Origin: Sphaerisporangium siamense
GTDB lineage: Bacteria > Actinomycetota > Actinomycetes > Streptosporangiales > Streptosporangiaceae
Length of the DNA stretch: 64,000 bases
Direction: 5' to 3'
Assembly: GCF_014205275.1 (NCBI RefSeq)
Contig: NZ_JACHND010000001.1
Span: 1,736,001-1,800,000, forward strand
Shown here in pieces: positions 7,439-15,065 of this stretch (its first letter is position 1; every line of letters begins with the position of its first letter). The position numbers and the translations under genes were made by a program. The notes under the pieces were generated by a model. It had not been told where the DNA came from, did no database searches, and saw nothing but the letters and a program-made list of their open reading frames with translations.

Positions 7439-8265
7439 CATGCCGGAGTGCCCCGCATGATCTGGATGCCGAGCTCCTCGGCGAGGCGGTCGACGACGGT
7501 CTTGACGGCGTCCTTCTGCACGTCCTCGGCGTTGTCGAGCAGGTAGCCCATGTGCAGGGCGCCGCCCTGGATCCGGTAACGGAAGCGGGCCTTCACCGCG
7601 TACGGCTCGGAGTCGTCGAACGGCGCGAGCGCCAGCTCGAACTCGCTCGGCACCTCGATCTGCTGCTTGGCCCCCGCGCCCGCCTCGGTCTCCTCGGTGA
7701 AGATGAGCCGCTTGTCGCCGGAGGCGAGCACGGTGGCCGAGGCGTAGGTGACCTTGGTGTGGGCCTGGAAGTGCTGGGCCATCTCCAGCATGTCGGCGGC
7801 GGCCGGCCGCCGGATGTCGGCCCGGTTGTCCTCCAAGAACTCGGCGAATGTCACCTGCGGGAAGTAGTTGCGGTCGTTCGCCTTCCACGCCTGCCACGCG
7901 GTGGTGGGGGCGAGGTGGAGGATGAGCCGGTGCTCGCCCCAGCGGGCCATCGAGAACTCGCGGTCAACTTCCGCCTCGTGCGCGTCCAGGACGGCCGTGA
8001 TACGGCCGGCCTCGATGTCGACGTACACCTCGGATCCCTCATCGGCGTGCTTCTTGAAGTACAGGGCGAACGACGCCGCGTCCTTGACGACGACTGTGCC
8101 CTTCTTGCGGCGCGGGCGCTCCAGGTTCCGGTCGAGCAGGTCGATCGTGCTGACGCGGTCGCCGTGCTTGAAGGCGTAGAAGCCGCCCGGCTTCAGCTCC
8201 CCGGCGAGCTGGGCGTCGGACAGGGCCTCGATGAGGGCGTCGTTCTCGGTGCGGGTAGTGGTCAC
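7438..8265 (-). CDS. DUF2303 (YfdQ-like) protein
   Basis: The 275-residue protein resembles the DUF2303/YfdQ family, found in many prophages next to recombination and replication genes. The features I recognise are an N-terminal helix region, the FALYFKKHADEGSEVYVDIEAGRI block, WQAWKANDRNYFPQVTFAEFLEDN, and a C-terminal domain ending in a helical segment. Biochemical function is not established. The GTG start at 8263-8265 overlaps the previous stop, and its own stop overlaps the next ATG. The domain call is from family memory, so moderately sure. Confidence 0.7.
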   Translation of the reverse strand: MTTTRTENDALIEALSDAQLAGELKPGGFYAFKHGDRVSTIDLLDRNLERPRRKKGTVVVKDAASFALYFKKHADEGSEVYVDIEAGRITAVLDAHEAEVDREFSMARWGEHRLILHLAPTTAWQAWKANDRNYFPQVTFAEFLEDNRADIRRPAAADMLEMAQHFQAHTKVTYASATVLASGDKRLIFTEETEAGAGAKQQIEVPSEFELALAPFDDSEPYAVKARFRYRIQGGALHMGYLLDNAEDVQKDAVKTVVDRLAEELGIQIMRGTPA

Positions 8266-8630
8266 AGGGAAAGGTCCTTCACGTTGTCGCGGTCGGTACC
8301 GGGGGCGATGCGCAGGCCCGGGATCGCGGCCTGCCGGGGGTCGTCGCGCTGGAGGTTACCGTTGCGGTCGGGGAAGAACACGGCCTCGTTGGTCACCACG
8401 GGCGCCGTCGTCTTGACGTCGGCGTTGACGAGCAGCGCGTCGGGGTTGCCCTTCATCGGGCCCACCTCGACGGTGAGGACGAGCTTGCCCTTCTTGCCGG
8501 TGTCAACGACCTTGGCGACCAGCGCCTGGAGGTCCACGGACGCCTGGTCGAGCACGGCGCCGTGGCGCAGCTCGCCGAGCACGGCGGCGAACGGCCGCAC
8601 CTGGCCCGGCTCGGTGGTTTCAGTGGTCAC
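8262..8630 (-). CDS. Conserved phage protein preceding DUF2303
   Basis: The protein has 122 residues, with a GTG start (8628-8630) overlapping the upstream stop and its stop overlapping the DUF2303 start. It contains a repeated-looking beta pattern (GKLVLTVEVGPMKGNPDALLVNADVK). Proteins of this kind often sit directly upstream of DUF2303 genes in actinomycete elements, suggesting the two act together. No motif reveals the activity. Confidence 0.6.
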   Translation of the reverse strand: MTTETTEPGQVRPFAAVLGELRHGAVLDQASVDLQALVAKVVDTGKKGKLVLTVEVGPMKGNPDALLVNADVKTTAPVVTNEAVFFPDRNGNLQRDDPRQAAIPGLRIAPGTDRDNVKDLSL

Positions 8631-8992
8631 GCTAGTTGCCTTTCTTCAGGAGAGGTGTCGAATACGCGGACGCGGCCGTCGGCGCCGAGCAGCCACCCCG
8701 GCTGCCGCTCGACCAGCCGCCGGATCACATGCGCCGGCAGACCGGTGATCCGCTCGGCCTCGACCACGGTCTTGCGTGCCTTCAAGCAGGCGAGCGCGAA
8801 CTCCGCGGGGGAGCCGTACGCGGCCGGGTTGAGGTCGAGCCGAGGCGGCGCGGGCTTCTGCTTCTTCGTCCGCGGGAACTGGCTGAGGGTGCCCTTGATC
8901 CGGTGCCGGGCGTAGCAGGCGTGGACGAGGCCGCGGGCGCGGATCTCGCCCTTGAAGCCGCAGCACGCGCACGCGCCCAGGCGGCGGCCCAT
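8627..8992 (-). CDS. Small cysteine-rich N-terminus protein with possible HTH
   Basis: ATG 8990-8992 opens 121 residues. The N-terminus has ACACCGFKGE and a downstream C/H (HACYARH), consistent with a zinc knuckle. The second half (LACLKARKTVVEAERITGLPAHVIRRLVERQPG) resembles a helix-turn-helix. It may bind DNA or RNA. It is coupled by overlaps to RusA upstream (TGATG) and the next gene downstream (GTGA). Confidence 0.55.
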   Translation of the reverse strand: MGRRLGACACCGFKGEIRARGLVHACYARHRIKGTLSQFPRTKKQKPAPPRLDLNPAAYGSPAEFALACLKARKTVVEAERITGLPAHVIRRLVERQPGWLLGADGRVRVFDTSPEERQLA

Positions 8993-9393
8993 CACGGCCT
9001 CCCCGGAGCGGCAAGCTCGGTGACGACCAGCTCCAGGCGCCCGCACGCGACCACCGGACCGAGGCGCATGTCCGGGCCGATCAGGTGCTCGTCGTCGTCG
9101 TCCGGCAGCACTCCGGCGTCGACCAGGCCGTCGATCGCGGCCTTGAACGACGGGTAAAGGTTGCCGACGTCGCGCCTGCGCCGGTCCGGCGGGCAGTACC
9201 GGCCGATGATGTGCGCCCGCTCGATGGCCGGCACCTCGGCGGCCAGCGCGGCCTGCCGACCGGCGAGGCGCAGGGCCGCGGTCAGCCTGGCCTTCACGTG
9301 GTGGTGGAGCCGGTCGTTGGCGTTGAGCAGCCCCAGCCCAGCGGGCAGGACGACGGTCCACGTGCGCCCCTGCGAGGGCTCGGGGACGTTCAC
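8992..9393 (-). CDS. rusA: RusA-type Holliday junction resolvase
   Basis: GTG 9391-9393 gives 133 residues. The C-terminal half has RRRDVGNLYPSFKAAIDGLVDAGVLPDDDDEHL compressed around the RusA signature: RDxxN, then the AIDGL helix and an acidic DDDDE cluster that would hold Mg2+. The start GLLNANDRLHHHVKA also fits the family. RusA enzymes cut Holliday junctions during phage recombination. Length and spacing are normal. It overlaps neighbours on both sides. Confidence 0.8.
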   Translation of the reverse strand: MNVPEPSQGRTWTVVLPAGLGLLNANDRLHHHVKARLTAALRLAGRQAALAAEVPAIERAHIIGRYCPPDRRRRDVGNLYPSFKAAIDGLVDAGVLPDDDDEHLIGPDMRLGPVVACGRLELVVTELAAPGRP

Positions 9394-9566
9394 GACAGCG
9401 CCACCATCCTCGGGCCGACCAGCATGCGCGCCGCGGCGTAGGTCGCCAGGGCGGTGGTGATGCCGCAGGCGAGGGTGAGGGTCCAGTGCCGCCGGCGGGC
9501 GGCCGCCACCGCGATGAGGGAGGCGGCCGTCGCGGCGGTGACCGCGAGGAGGATGCCGGGGGTCAC
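9390..9566 (-). CDS. Small two-helix membrane protein
   Basis: GTG 9564-9566 starts 58 residues containing two hydrophobic stretches (ILLAVTAATAASLIAVAAA and LTLACGITTALATYAAARML) separated by a basic RRRHW turn. This predicts two transmembrane helices with the loop inside the cell. It sits between RusA and a hypothetical gene with GTGA overlaps. It could be a holin-like or superinfection-related protein; there is no direct evidence. Confidence 0.55.
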   Translation of the reverse strand: MTPGILLAVTAATAASLIAVAAARRRHWTLTLACGITTALATYAAARMLVGPRMVALS

Positions 9567-9952
9567 GGCGTGGTCCCGTTGATGACGCGGGCGACGGCGA
9601 GGGCGTGACGCCAATCGTCGAGGTGCGGGCCGTGCTCGGAGACGTTGACGTCATCCCACGACTCCAGCCATGCGGCGAGCGGCTCGGCGAGGCCCGGGTG
9701 GACGAGCGCCATCCACCGGGCGTCGCCCTCGGTCGTGCCGAGTTCCCGGTTGCCGTAGTTCTCCTCGTCGCGCTCGTAATCCTCCAGCACGCGGGCGATT
9801 TGCGCGTCGTAGGTGAACGAGCCGCGGCCGGTCTGCTCGATGCCGAGCCCGATCACATCGTCGTTGCCAACACTCCACGGGCCTGGCGTTGCCTGCTCGG
9901 CCCTCTCGCGGAGCCTTGCGGCGGCGGCGCGCAGCTCCTCGGCCGGGGTCAC
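9563..9952 (-). CDS. Hypothetical actinophage-type protein
   Basis: The protein has 129 residues, GTG start 9950-9952 overlapping the upstream stop. Opening EELRAAAARLRERAEQATPGPW and the later DARWMALVHPGLAEPLAAWLESW match a family of unknown function I associate with Streptomyces and mycobacterial phages. The fold appears mixed alpha/beta. No catalytic residues stand out. Confidence 0.6.
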   Translation of the reverse strand: MTPAEELRAAAARLRERAEQATPGPWSVGNDDVIGLGIEQTGRGSFTYDAQIARVLEDYERDEENYGNRELGTTEGDARWMALVHPGLAEPLAAWLESWDDVNVSEHGPHLDDWRHALAVARVINGTTP

Positions 9953-10557
9953 GATCCACCGTCCCTGGCGTACGGGTCGCGGCCGACCGGCTCGCCGTCG
10001 GCCCGGCCCGGCGTGACGCCCTGCTCGGCGGCGTGCTCACGGTGCGCCGCCTCGAACGCCTGGAAAGCGCCCTCCTGGCCAGGCGTCCACCCCGGGGGCA
10101 GGACCTGCGTCGCGGCCGGCGGAATCGGCGGCAGCTGCCCGGCCGGGCTCGGCACCTGCGGCGGCTCGCAGCCCTTGAGGTCGTGCACCACGCCCGGCAC
10201 GCCGGGCAGGCCGCACGCGCACGGCTGCTGAGGAGCGGGCGGCAGCAGGCTCACCGCGCCACCGCCCACGGGCGACTCCTGCCGGGGCGGCACGTCCAGC
10301 CGGGCGCCGGTGGCGTACCGGTCCATGCTGTCGGCGAGCTGCGCGGGCAGCGACAGGTGCGCCTCGGCGTGCGCGAGCAGGTCGCGCCAGCCCTCGGTCT
10401 CCAGCACGCTCGCCTCGTGCTGGGCGCGCAGCTCGTCGACGACGCTCTCCGGGTGGCGGGACACGGCGTGGTCGACCAGCTCGGCCCACCCCGTGGACGC
10501 GGTCTCGGAGGTGCGCGCCATGATGCGCAGGTAGGAGGTGTGGACGTCGGTGAACAT
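9949..10557 (-). CDS. Hypothetical protein with proline-rich C-terminal half
   Basis: ATG 10555-10557 (TGATG overlap with the previous stop) begins 202 residues. The first ~85 are helical and charged (TSETASTGWAELVDHAVSRHPESVVDELRAQ); the rest is a Pro/Gly/Gln-rich linker with a CACGLPG segment and an acidic end. The disordered half suggests a scaffold or interaction role. No family is recognised. Confidence 0.55.
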   Translation of the reverse strand: MFTDVHTSYLRIMARTSETASTGWAELVDHAVSRHPESVVDELRAQHEASVLETEGWRDLLAHAEAHLSLPAQLADSMDRYATGARLDVPPRQESPVGGGAVSLLPPAPQQPCACGLPGVPGVVHDLKGCEPPQVPSPAGQLPPIPPAATQVLPPGWTPGQEGAFQAFEAAHREHAAEQGVTPGRADGEPVGRDPYARDGGS

Positions 10558-10964
10558 CACGCGGCCTCCTGCTCGTCGAGGGCGTCGGCGGTGTCGTTCA
10601 GGGCGTCGATGACCTGCTGATCGGTGGTGTGCTCGTCGTCGTTCCAGTGGCCGATGATGCTGATCACCGTCTCGGCGGACAGCAGCTCGGGGGAGAAGTT
10701 CAGGCCGAGGTGGCCGATGAGGGCGCGCCCCGCCTCGACGACCAGGGGGCCGGTCTCCTCCAGGAACGGCATGCAGGTGGTGATGTCCGCTCCGGCGGCG
10801 AAGCCGAGGGCGCCCGCCGTGCACATGCGGCAGCGGTCGACGGGCACGCCGTCGTCCTCGTTCTGGGCGTGGTCGTAGTAGGTCTCCCGGTTGCGCCCGT
10901 TGGCCTGGATGAGTTCGGCGGCGCGGCGCAGGACGGACTGCCGGGTGATCGTCGGGGTGCTCAC
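10557..10964 (-). CDS. DUF6197-like small protein
   Basis: GTG 10962-10964 gives 135 residues. The layout (VLRRAAELIQANG..RETYYD, then CRMCTAGALGFAAGAD, then a C-terminal helix ending WNDDEHTTDQQVIDALND) resembles DUF6197 proteins of actinomycetes and their phages, whose function is unknown. The CxxC could be structural. The family assignment is from memory of the pattern, so moderate. Confidence 0.55.
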   Translation of the reverse strand: MSTPTITRQSVLRRAAELIQANGRNRETYYDHAQNEDDGVPVDRCRMCTAGALGFAAGADITTCMPFLEETGPLVVEAGRALIGHLGLNFSPELLSAETVISIIGHWNDDEHTTDQQVIDALNDTADALDEQEAA

Positions 10965-11650
10965 GGCTGCGGCTCCTCGACGATCGTGACCGGGAAGTCC
11001 TCGGCGACGCAGACCCGCCCGGCTCCGCCTCCGTACTCCACGCTCTTCCAGCAGACCTTCACCTGGCTCGCCCCGAGGTCCTCGACGTCCTCGATGCGGA
11101 CCGCGGCCCCGTCCGCCCACTCCGGCGAGGTGACGACCGTGCCGGGGGCCACGCCCGCGATCGGAACGGGCTCCGGCTCGTCGACGGGCCACCGCTCGTC
11201 CTCGGCGGTGCGGGCGGCGGCCCTGCGCAGCAGCTCGCCGATCTTGGGGGAGTCGCCGCCGGCCTCGCGCAGCCGCCGGCGGATCTCGGCGGCCTCCTCG
11301 TCGGCGGGCATCGGCTCCTCGGGGTCGCGGTACAGCGGCGCCATCGGGCCGTAGCCGAGCACCTCCTCGACGGCGTACGTGCGCCGTCCGTCGGCGAGCG
11401 CGACGCCGGAACGGTACTCGACGACGAACATCCGGCCGAGGGCCGTCTCCCACAGCTCGCCGGGCTTCGGCATGCCCTCAGCGGGGGCGATGCGCGTGAT
11501 GGTGACCCCGGGCTGGTCGACGGGGATCGGCAGGCATCGGCGGTATGCCTGGTCGTTGTCGTGGGCGACGTGCAGCACGCCGTCGGCGACGTGGTAGACG
11601 GTCGCCTCCAGCGTGATGCGGAGGCGCTCGCCGGGCTTGTAATCTTGCAT
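10961..11650 (-). CDS. Hypothetical protein with two small beta-barrel-like regions
   Basis: I chose ATG 11648-11650 with GGAG nine bases upstream; an in-frame ATG at 11663-11665 is an alternative. The product has 229 residues. The N-terminal MQDYKPGERLRITLEATVYHVADGVLHV and the C-terminal VAPGTVVTSPEWADGAAVRIEDVEDLG both read as small beta barrels, joined by a charged helical linker. Similar proteins occur in actinophage early operons. No function is known. Confidence 0.55.
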   Translation of the reverse strand: MQDYKPGERLRITLEATVYHVADGVLHVAHDNDQAYRRCLPIPVDQPGVTITRIAPAEGMPKPGELWETALGRMFVVEYRSGVALADGRRTYAVEEVLGYGPMAPLYRDPEEPMPADEEAAEIRRRLREAGGDSPKIGELLRRAAARTAEDERWPVDEPEPVPIAGVAPGTVVTSPEWADGAAVRIEDVEDLGASQVKVCWKSVEYGGGAGRVCVAEDFPVTIVEEPQP

Positions 11651-11736
11651 GTGGGACTGCTCCATTTCTTGACCGGTCAGTCGGTGTGGGGTGGTGCCTG
11701 CGGGCCTCGGGTCGTGGCGACGACCAGGGGCCCGAT

Positions 11737-12036
11737 CTACGCCGAGCGGCGGATACGCCGGGCGCGGGGCGTGATGTCGTTCTTCTTCGCCTTGCGCGAG
11801 GCCGCGGCGTTCTTGGCGAGCTGCGACATGTACGCGCTGCGGCGGCTGGCGGCGGCGAGCGGGATCTCCTCCTCGCAGACGATGCCCTCCTCGCGGATCA
11901 CGCGCTCCCAGTAGGCGAGTTGGCCGCGGTTGGCCTCGGTGGCGGGGCGTGTGCGCTCGGCGCGGACCGGGGTGCGGGACCAGGAGATGTTGACGGCGAT
12001 GCGCGCGGCGGTGCTGCGCTGCTGCGGGGTGGACAT
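11737..12036 (-). CDS. Basic hypothetical protein following the excisionase
   Basis: ATG 12034-12036 overlaps the excisionase stop by 1 nt. The 99-residue product is strongly basic at its C-terminus (KNAAASRKAKKNDITPRARRIRRS), so it may bind DNA or RNA. Between its end and the next gene there are ~86 nt, the widest gap in the upper part of the operon, with no obvious terminator. Confidence 0.55.
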   Translation of the reverse strand: MSTPQQRSTAARIAVNISWSRTPVRAERTRPATEANRGQLAYWERVIREEGIVCEEEIPLAAASRRSAYMSQLAKNAAASRKAKKNDITPRARRIRRSA

Positions 12037-12239
12037 CAGGAGGCCGCCTTGATGGCGCGGTCCCGCTCGTACTGCTCGTAGGCGGCGACGGGGATGCGGA
12101 CACGGCCCGGCTTGGCGGGGTGGCTCTTGATGGCCTTCAGGCGGCCGTCGCGGATCGCGCGGGTGATCGTGAGGCGGGACAGCTTGAGCTTTGTGCAGAC
12201 CTCGTTGATCGTGTAGTACTCGTCCTCGCTTGCTTCCAT
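12036..12239 (-). CDS. xis: Excisionase-family helix-turn-helix protein
   Basis: A 67-residue protein of the MerR-like HTH_17/excisionase type: YYTINEVCTKLKLSRLTITRAIRDGRLKAIK, followed by a beta wing RVRIPVAAYEQYERD. Such proteins bend DNA at att sites and steer integrase to excision, and often act as early regulators. It is the first gene of the leftward operon, directly downstream of five phased decamers, so repressor control is likely. ATG at 12237-12239 has GAGG upstream. Confidence 0.8.
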   Translation of the reverse strand: MEASEDEYYTINEVCTKLKLSRLTITRAIRDGRLKAIKSHPAKPGRVRIPVAAYEQYERDRAIKAAS

Positions 12240-12277
12240 GAGGGAGCCTCACCTTGTACTCTGGTGGATCTGTCTAA

Positions 12278-12327
12278 CGATCTAAGACGGTACATCTCGA
12301 TTATCTACGATGCAAGACGATCCAGGA
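12278..12327. promoter_or_regulatory. Five tandem phased decamers, excisionase-side operator
   Basis: CGATCTAAGA, CGGTACATCT, CGATTATCTA, CGATGCAAGA and CGATCCAGGA start at 12278, 12288, 12298, 12308 and 12318, exactly one helical turn apart. The array lies in the divergent region between the excisionase-like gene (leftward) and the repressor (rightward). The fourth copy is identical to one at 6627-6636. Probable cooperative operator; function inferred. Confidence 0.6.
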
Positions 12328-12370
12328 GATGTCCGATATTGGCCCGATAGGCAATGTAGGCGTGCCTAAG

Positions 12371-12400
12371 TTGCTGCAACGTGATACAACTTGATACATG
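12371..12400. promoter_or_regulatory. Three tandem phased decamers overlapping the repressor start
   Basis: TTGCTGCAAC, GTGATACAAC and TTGATACATG follow at 10-nt intervals and the last contains the repressor's ATG (12398-12400). They share the GATACAA core with the other arrays. No Shine-Dalgarno sequence precedes the ATG, so the repressor mRNA may be leaderless and autoregulated by these sites. Confidence 0.55.
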
Positions 12401-12925
12401 AGCGAGGGTATTGAAGCCCCCGCGCGGCCGTTCTGGCAGCGCATGGAGCGCGAACGCAACCAGCGGGGCTGGTCGAAGCTTGAGCTGTACGAGAAGGTGC
12501 GCGAACAGCTTGGTGGATCCTTCTCGCGCATGACCCTGGACCGGCTCCGCACCCAGAAGCGCCAGCCGGCCGCCACCACCATCAACGCCATCGCCGAGCT
12601 GCTCGACATCCCCTTGCCTGAAGCCCACGTGCTCGCCGGCCTCATTGAGGCGAACGACGTCCCCACCGAGCCGCACGGGGTCTCCGTCGAGTCGTCCGGT
12701 TTCGCTGGTCCGGTGCCGGACGTCGTCTACGACCCCGAGATCGCCCGCCTGTACGAAGCGCTGCCGCCAGAGCGTCGTGAGCTTCTGGAACGCGTGCGCG
12801 AGAAGACCCGCACGCGCCTGGAACGTCAGTGGCTCCGCGCACATCAGGATCTAGAGGAGGCTCGCCAGGACTTCGCTGAGCTGGTGCGGGCCGAGGTTGA
12901 GCGGTCTCAAACCGACGAAAAATGA
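12398..12925 (+). CDS. XRE-type repressor of the element
   Basis: The protein has 175 residues. Residues ~12-75 form a Cro/C1-type HTH (WQRMERERNQRGWSKLELYEKV, then SFSRMTLDRLRTQKRQPAATTINAIAELL). The rest is a helical, coiled-coil-like region (LLERVREKTRTRLERQWLRAHQDLEEARQD) that would dimerise. It is divergent from the excisionase gene, the position of a phage immunity repressor. The decamer repeats on both sides of its promoter and upstream of the 6562 gene are its probable operators. Confidence 0.75.
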   Translation: MSEGIEAPARPFWQRMERERNQRGWSKLELYEKVREQLGGSFSRMTLDRLRTQKRQPAATTINAIAELLDIPLPEAHVLAGLIEANDVPTEPHGVSVESSGFAGPVPDVVYDPEIARLYEALPPERRELLERVREKTRTRLERQWLRAHQDLEEARQDFAELVRAEVERSQTDEK

Positions 12926-13075
12926 CGAAATCGGTCCGCCGATTCGTTGATTCTTCAATAAAACACCGTTCCAAACGAGAGTATCCTCCCGTGTGCTTGT
13001 GCGGATTCAGCGCGTGATTCGCCGTTTGGGGGCGGCAAACTCATTTGCGCACAAACGAAAACGGGAGGTCAGAAA

Positions 13076-13321
13076 GTGCGCGCCATCATCGCGGGCGCGA
13101 TCCTCGCCTGGATCATCACCATCGGATACATCCCCCTGACGATCATTCTCTGTCTGCACGAATGGGCATCCCTCCAGCGTGCAGCCCTCGCCATCGCAAG
13201 CGTGCTCACCGTCATCGCGTTCCACCGCGGCGGCGGTGAGTACAAGATGGGCTACAGCCGAGGCTGGCTTGACCGCGACAGCGGAATCAGACGGCACCGG
13301 TGGTTCCGCCGTCGTCGATGA
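13076..13321 (+). CDS. Small membrane protein between repressor and integrase
   Basis: GTG 13076 follows GGGAGG at good spacing and gives 81 residues. Two hydrophobic helices (AIIAGAILAWIITIGYIPLT and AALAIASVLTVIAF) precede a basic cytosolic tail ending RRHRWFRRRR. Cargo genes in this slot are often superinfection-exclusion or defence proteins; that is only positional inference. Confidence 0.6.
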   Translation: MRAIIAGAILAWIITIGYIPLTIILCLHEWASLQRAALAIASVLTVIAFHRGGGEYKMGYSRGWLDRDSGIRRHRWFRRRR

Positions 13322-13420
13322 ACACAACTCTCCGGCATCCGCCACCGCGAGCCTGACCGCGCGGATGCGGGCCGGCCACGCTCGCATATCGCGGTGCGAG
13401 CGCGGCCACAGGCCCACCCC

Positions 13421-14413
13421 TCAGAGCCGATCCCCCGGCGACAGCCGCCGATGTGCCTCGCGGGCCCGCTCATCGCTCAGCTCCTCGCTGTAGCGGCCCA
13501 CCATCCCCGGGGTCTTCCAGCCCAGGATCCGCTGCACGTCCCCCTCGCTTGCCCCCGCCTTCAGCAGGTTGTGCGTGGCCGTCCCCCGGAAGCGGTGCGG
13601 ATGCACCACCCCATCGATGCCGGCCTCCTCTCCGCGCCGCCGCAGCATCCGGTACAGGCCCGCGTGGCCGAAGTGCTCGGTGCCCCGGCCCTGGACGCCC
13701 AGCCACAGCCACGGCGAGACGCGCGCCTTGGCGTGCGCCGAGCGCGCGCGGATGTAGCGGTCGAGCGCGGAGGCCGCCTTGGCGCCGATCGGCGCCCAGT
13801 GCTCATCGCCACCCTTCAGCGTGATCCGCAGCCGCCGCCCGCGCAGGTCGACGTCCTCCACCCGGAGGTTGGCCAGGCCGCTCTTGCGGGCTCCGTTGTC
13901 GTACAGGATCCAGATGATCGCGGTGTCACGGCGCGCCTCGAACCCGGTGCCGGCGCACGTCTTCAGCAGTGCCCGGACCTCCTCCTCGGAGAGGTACTTG
14001 CGGATCTTGCGGGACACCTTGGGGCGGTCGGACTTGTGCACCGGCGAGGGCTGGGTGCGCTCGGCCTGCTCCGGCGCGCACATCCAGTTCCACCACACGC
14101 CCAGGTTGCGGAAGCGAACGTCGGCGCTCGCCGGGCTGGTGCGCTCGATCTCGGCGCGCAGGAAGGCGCGCACATGCTCGGCCTGCACGCCCTCGGCGTC
14201 GGTCGGGTAGCTGTTGCCGGCCAGGAAGGCGATGAACGCCTTGGCGGTGTCGGTGTAGGAGCGGATGGTCCGCGGCGACTTGTTGGCGGCCTCCAGGGCG
14301 AGCGTCCAGGAGTCGAGCAGGGTCTCCAGGTCCGCGCCGCGCGGCACGGCGGGCGCGCGGCGCCCGGGTCGCCGGCGGGCGCGCGAGGGGTCGAACGAGA
14401 TCACTTCGGCCAT
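13421..14413 (-). CDS. int: Tyrosine recombinase (integrase)
   Basis: The 330-residue protein has an N-terminal SAM-like core-binding domain (~30-125) and a C-terminal catalytic domain. Catalytic residues visible: R176 (GARKSGL), K200, H271-x-x-R274 (HPHRFRGT), W299 (GWKTP) and nucleophile Y308 (VGRYSEE). Arm I reads ARKSG instead of the usual ARxSE. ATG 14411-14413 has GGAGG upstream. It would catalyse integration and excision of the element. It points away from the tRNA-Arg ~140 bp to its right. Confidence 0.88.
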   Translation of the reverse strand: MAEVISFDPSRARRRPGRRAPAVPRGADLETLLDSWTLALEAANKSPRTIRSYTDTAKAFIAFLAGNSYPTDAEGVQAEHVRAFLRAEIERTSPASADVRFRNLGVWWNWMCAPEQAERTQPSPVHKSDRPKVSRKIRKYLSEEEVRALLKTCAGTGFEARRDTAIIWILYDNGARKSGLANLRVEDVDLRGRRLRITLKGGDEHWAPIGAKAASALDRYIRARSAHAKARVSPWLWLGVQGRGTEHFGHAGLYRMLRRRGEEAGIDGVVHPHRFRGTATHNLLKAGASEGDVQRILGWKTPGMVGRYSEELSDERAREAHRRLSPGDRL

Positions 14414-14552
14414 GCCAGAGCCTCCAGAGGGGAAGCGCCACGGCCTATCGATTTGCCGTGCGCTGCCTGGAAGTAATACGCTCTAGCAGCGACGTACGAC
14501 GGGGCGGCGACCTCCACGGAGGAGGAAACCGCAGGTCAACGGGGCAAAACGA

Positions 14553-14625
14553 GCGGCCGTAGCTCAATGGATAGAGCATCTGACTACGGATCAGAAGGTT
14601 AGGGGTTCGAGTCCTCTCGGCCGCG
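14553..14625 (+). tRNA. tRNA-Arg (anticodon ACG)
   Basis: 73 nt fold as a full cloverleaf: acceptor GCGGCCG/CGGCCGC (14553-14559 with 14618-14624), anticodon stem TCTGA/TCAGA around loop CTACGGA giving anticodon ACG, and a T arm AGGGG-TTCGAGT-CCTCT. CCA is not encoded. It is followed by a strong terminator. The integrase lies on its 5' side, which is unusual for an integration target. Confidence 0.95.
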
Positions 14626-14634
14626 CAGCAGGTC

Positions 14635-14667
14635 AGAGGCCCTCCGGGATCATCCCGGAGGGCCTCT
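14635..14667 (+). terminator. tRNA-Arg terminator
   Basis: A perfect 15-bp stem (AGAGGCCCTCCGGGA at 14635-14649 with its complement at 14653-14667) and a TCA loop, followed by TT, starts 9 nt after the tRNA. Confidence 0.9.
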
Positions 14668-14792
14668 TTCATGTCCGTACAGCAGCGAAATACAGCTACG
14701 GGATCTACCGTCTCCGTTGCTGGCCCTGACGGTGTGCCAAAGAGGGTTCCTGAGCCCGCTGACGAGCCCCTGTTCTGTCTCACCCGTCTGCG

Positions 14793-14978
14793 AAGATCCT
14801 GAACTCCGCGTACGCCCTGACCGCCTGCCCCATCAGTGGCGAGCCGACCCCGAGCGACGAGTCCCGCGAAGTCCGCTGGGTCCCCCGCGATCAGATCGCC
14901 TCACTGACTATGGACCGGTCGATGCGCCTGCGGCTCGGTCACTTCCTCGACGACACCGCCAGGCCGCACATCGGGTAA
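14793..14978 (+). pseudogene. C-terminal remnant of a NUDIX hydrolase
   Basis: A frame without a start encodes KILNSAYALTACPISGEP, then SDESREVRWVPRDQIASL and a C-terminal helix to TAA at 14976-14978. The SxExxEVRWVxxxxL pattern is characteristic of the C-terminal half of NUDIX hydrolases. The catalytic Nudix box and N-terminus are missing, so it is a truncated remnant downstream of the tRNA. Confidence 0.6.
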
Positions 14979-15065
14979 GTACGCTCACGCCGTCGAGTGT
15001 CACGACGAACCGAGATGTCTGCGCCCATATACCCTGAACGTTCCCTCGTTTTGGAAGGCGGTCTC

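Larger units (their letters stand above)
1..14552. mobile_element. Integrated phage-like or ICE replication/regulation arm (both boundaries uncertain)
   Basis: The segment carries a tyrosine integrase, an excisionase-like HTH protein, a divergent XRE-type repressor, and a long leftward operon of small overlapping ORFs. The operon includes DUF2303, RusA, RecB-like nuclease, SSB-like and primase/helicase genes. This is the gene order of the early arm of actinobacteriophages and some integrative elements. No capsid, tail, TraB/FtsK or relaxase gene is visible, so phage and ICE cannot be separated; the rest would lie left of the window. The right end lies somewhere between the integrase start (14413) and the tRNA-Arg. 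I could not identify an att core. Confidence 0.85.

Noticed and set aside
14553-14625. tRNA-Arg as the certain attB of the element
   Set aside because: The element lies on the tRNA 5' side and no duplicated 3' segment is visible, so the claim cannot be supported.
14445-14783. Minus-strand ORF containing ERTRTPNLLIRSQ
   Set aside because: It is the antisense read-through of the tRNA-Arg gene and its terminator; this peptide pattern is a well-known artefact of tRNA sequence.
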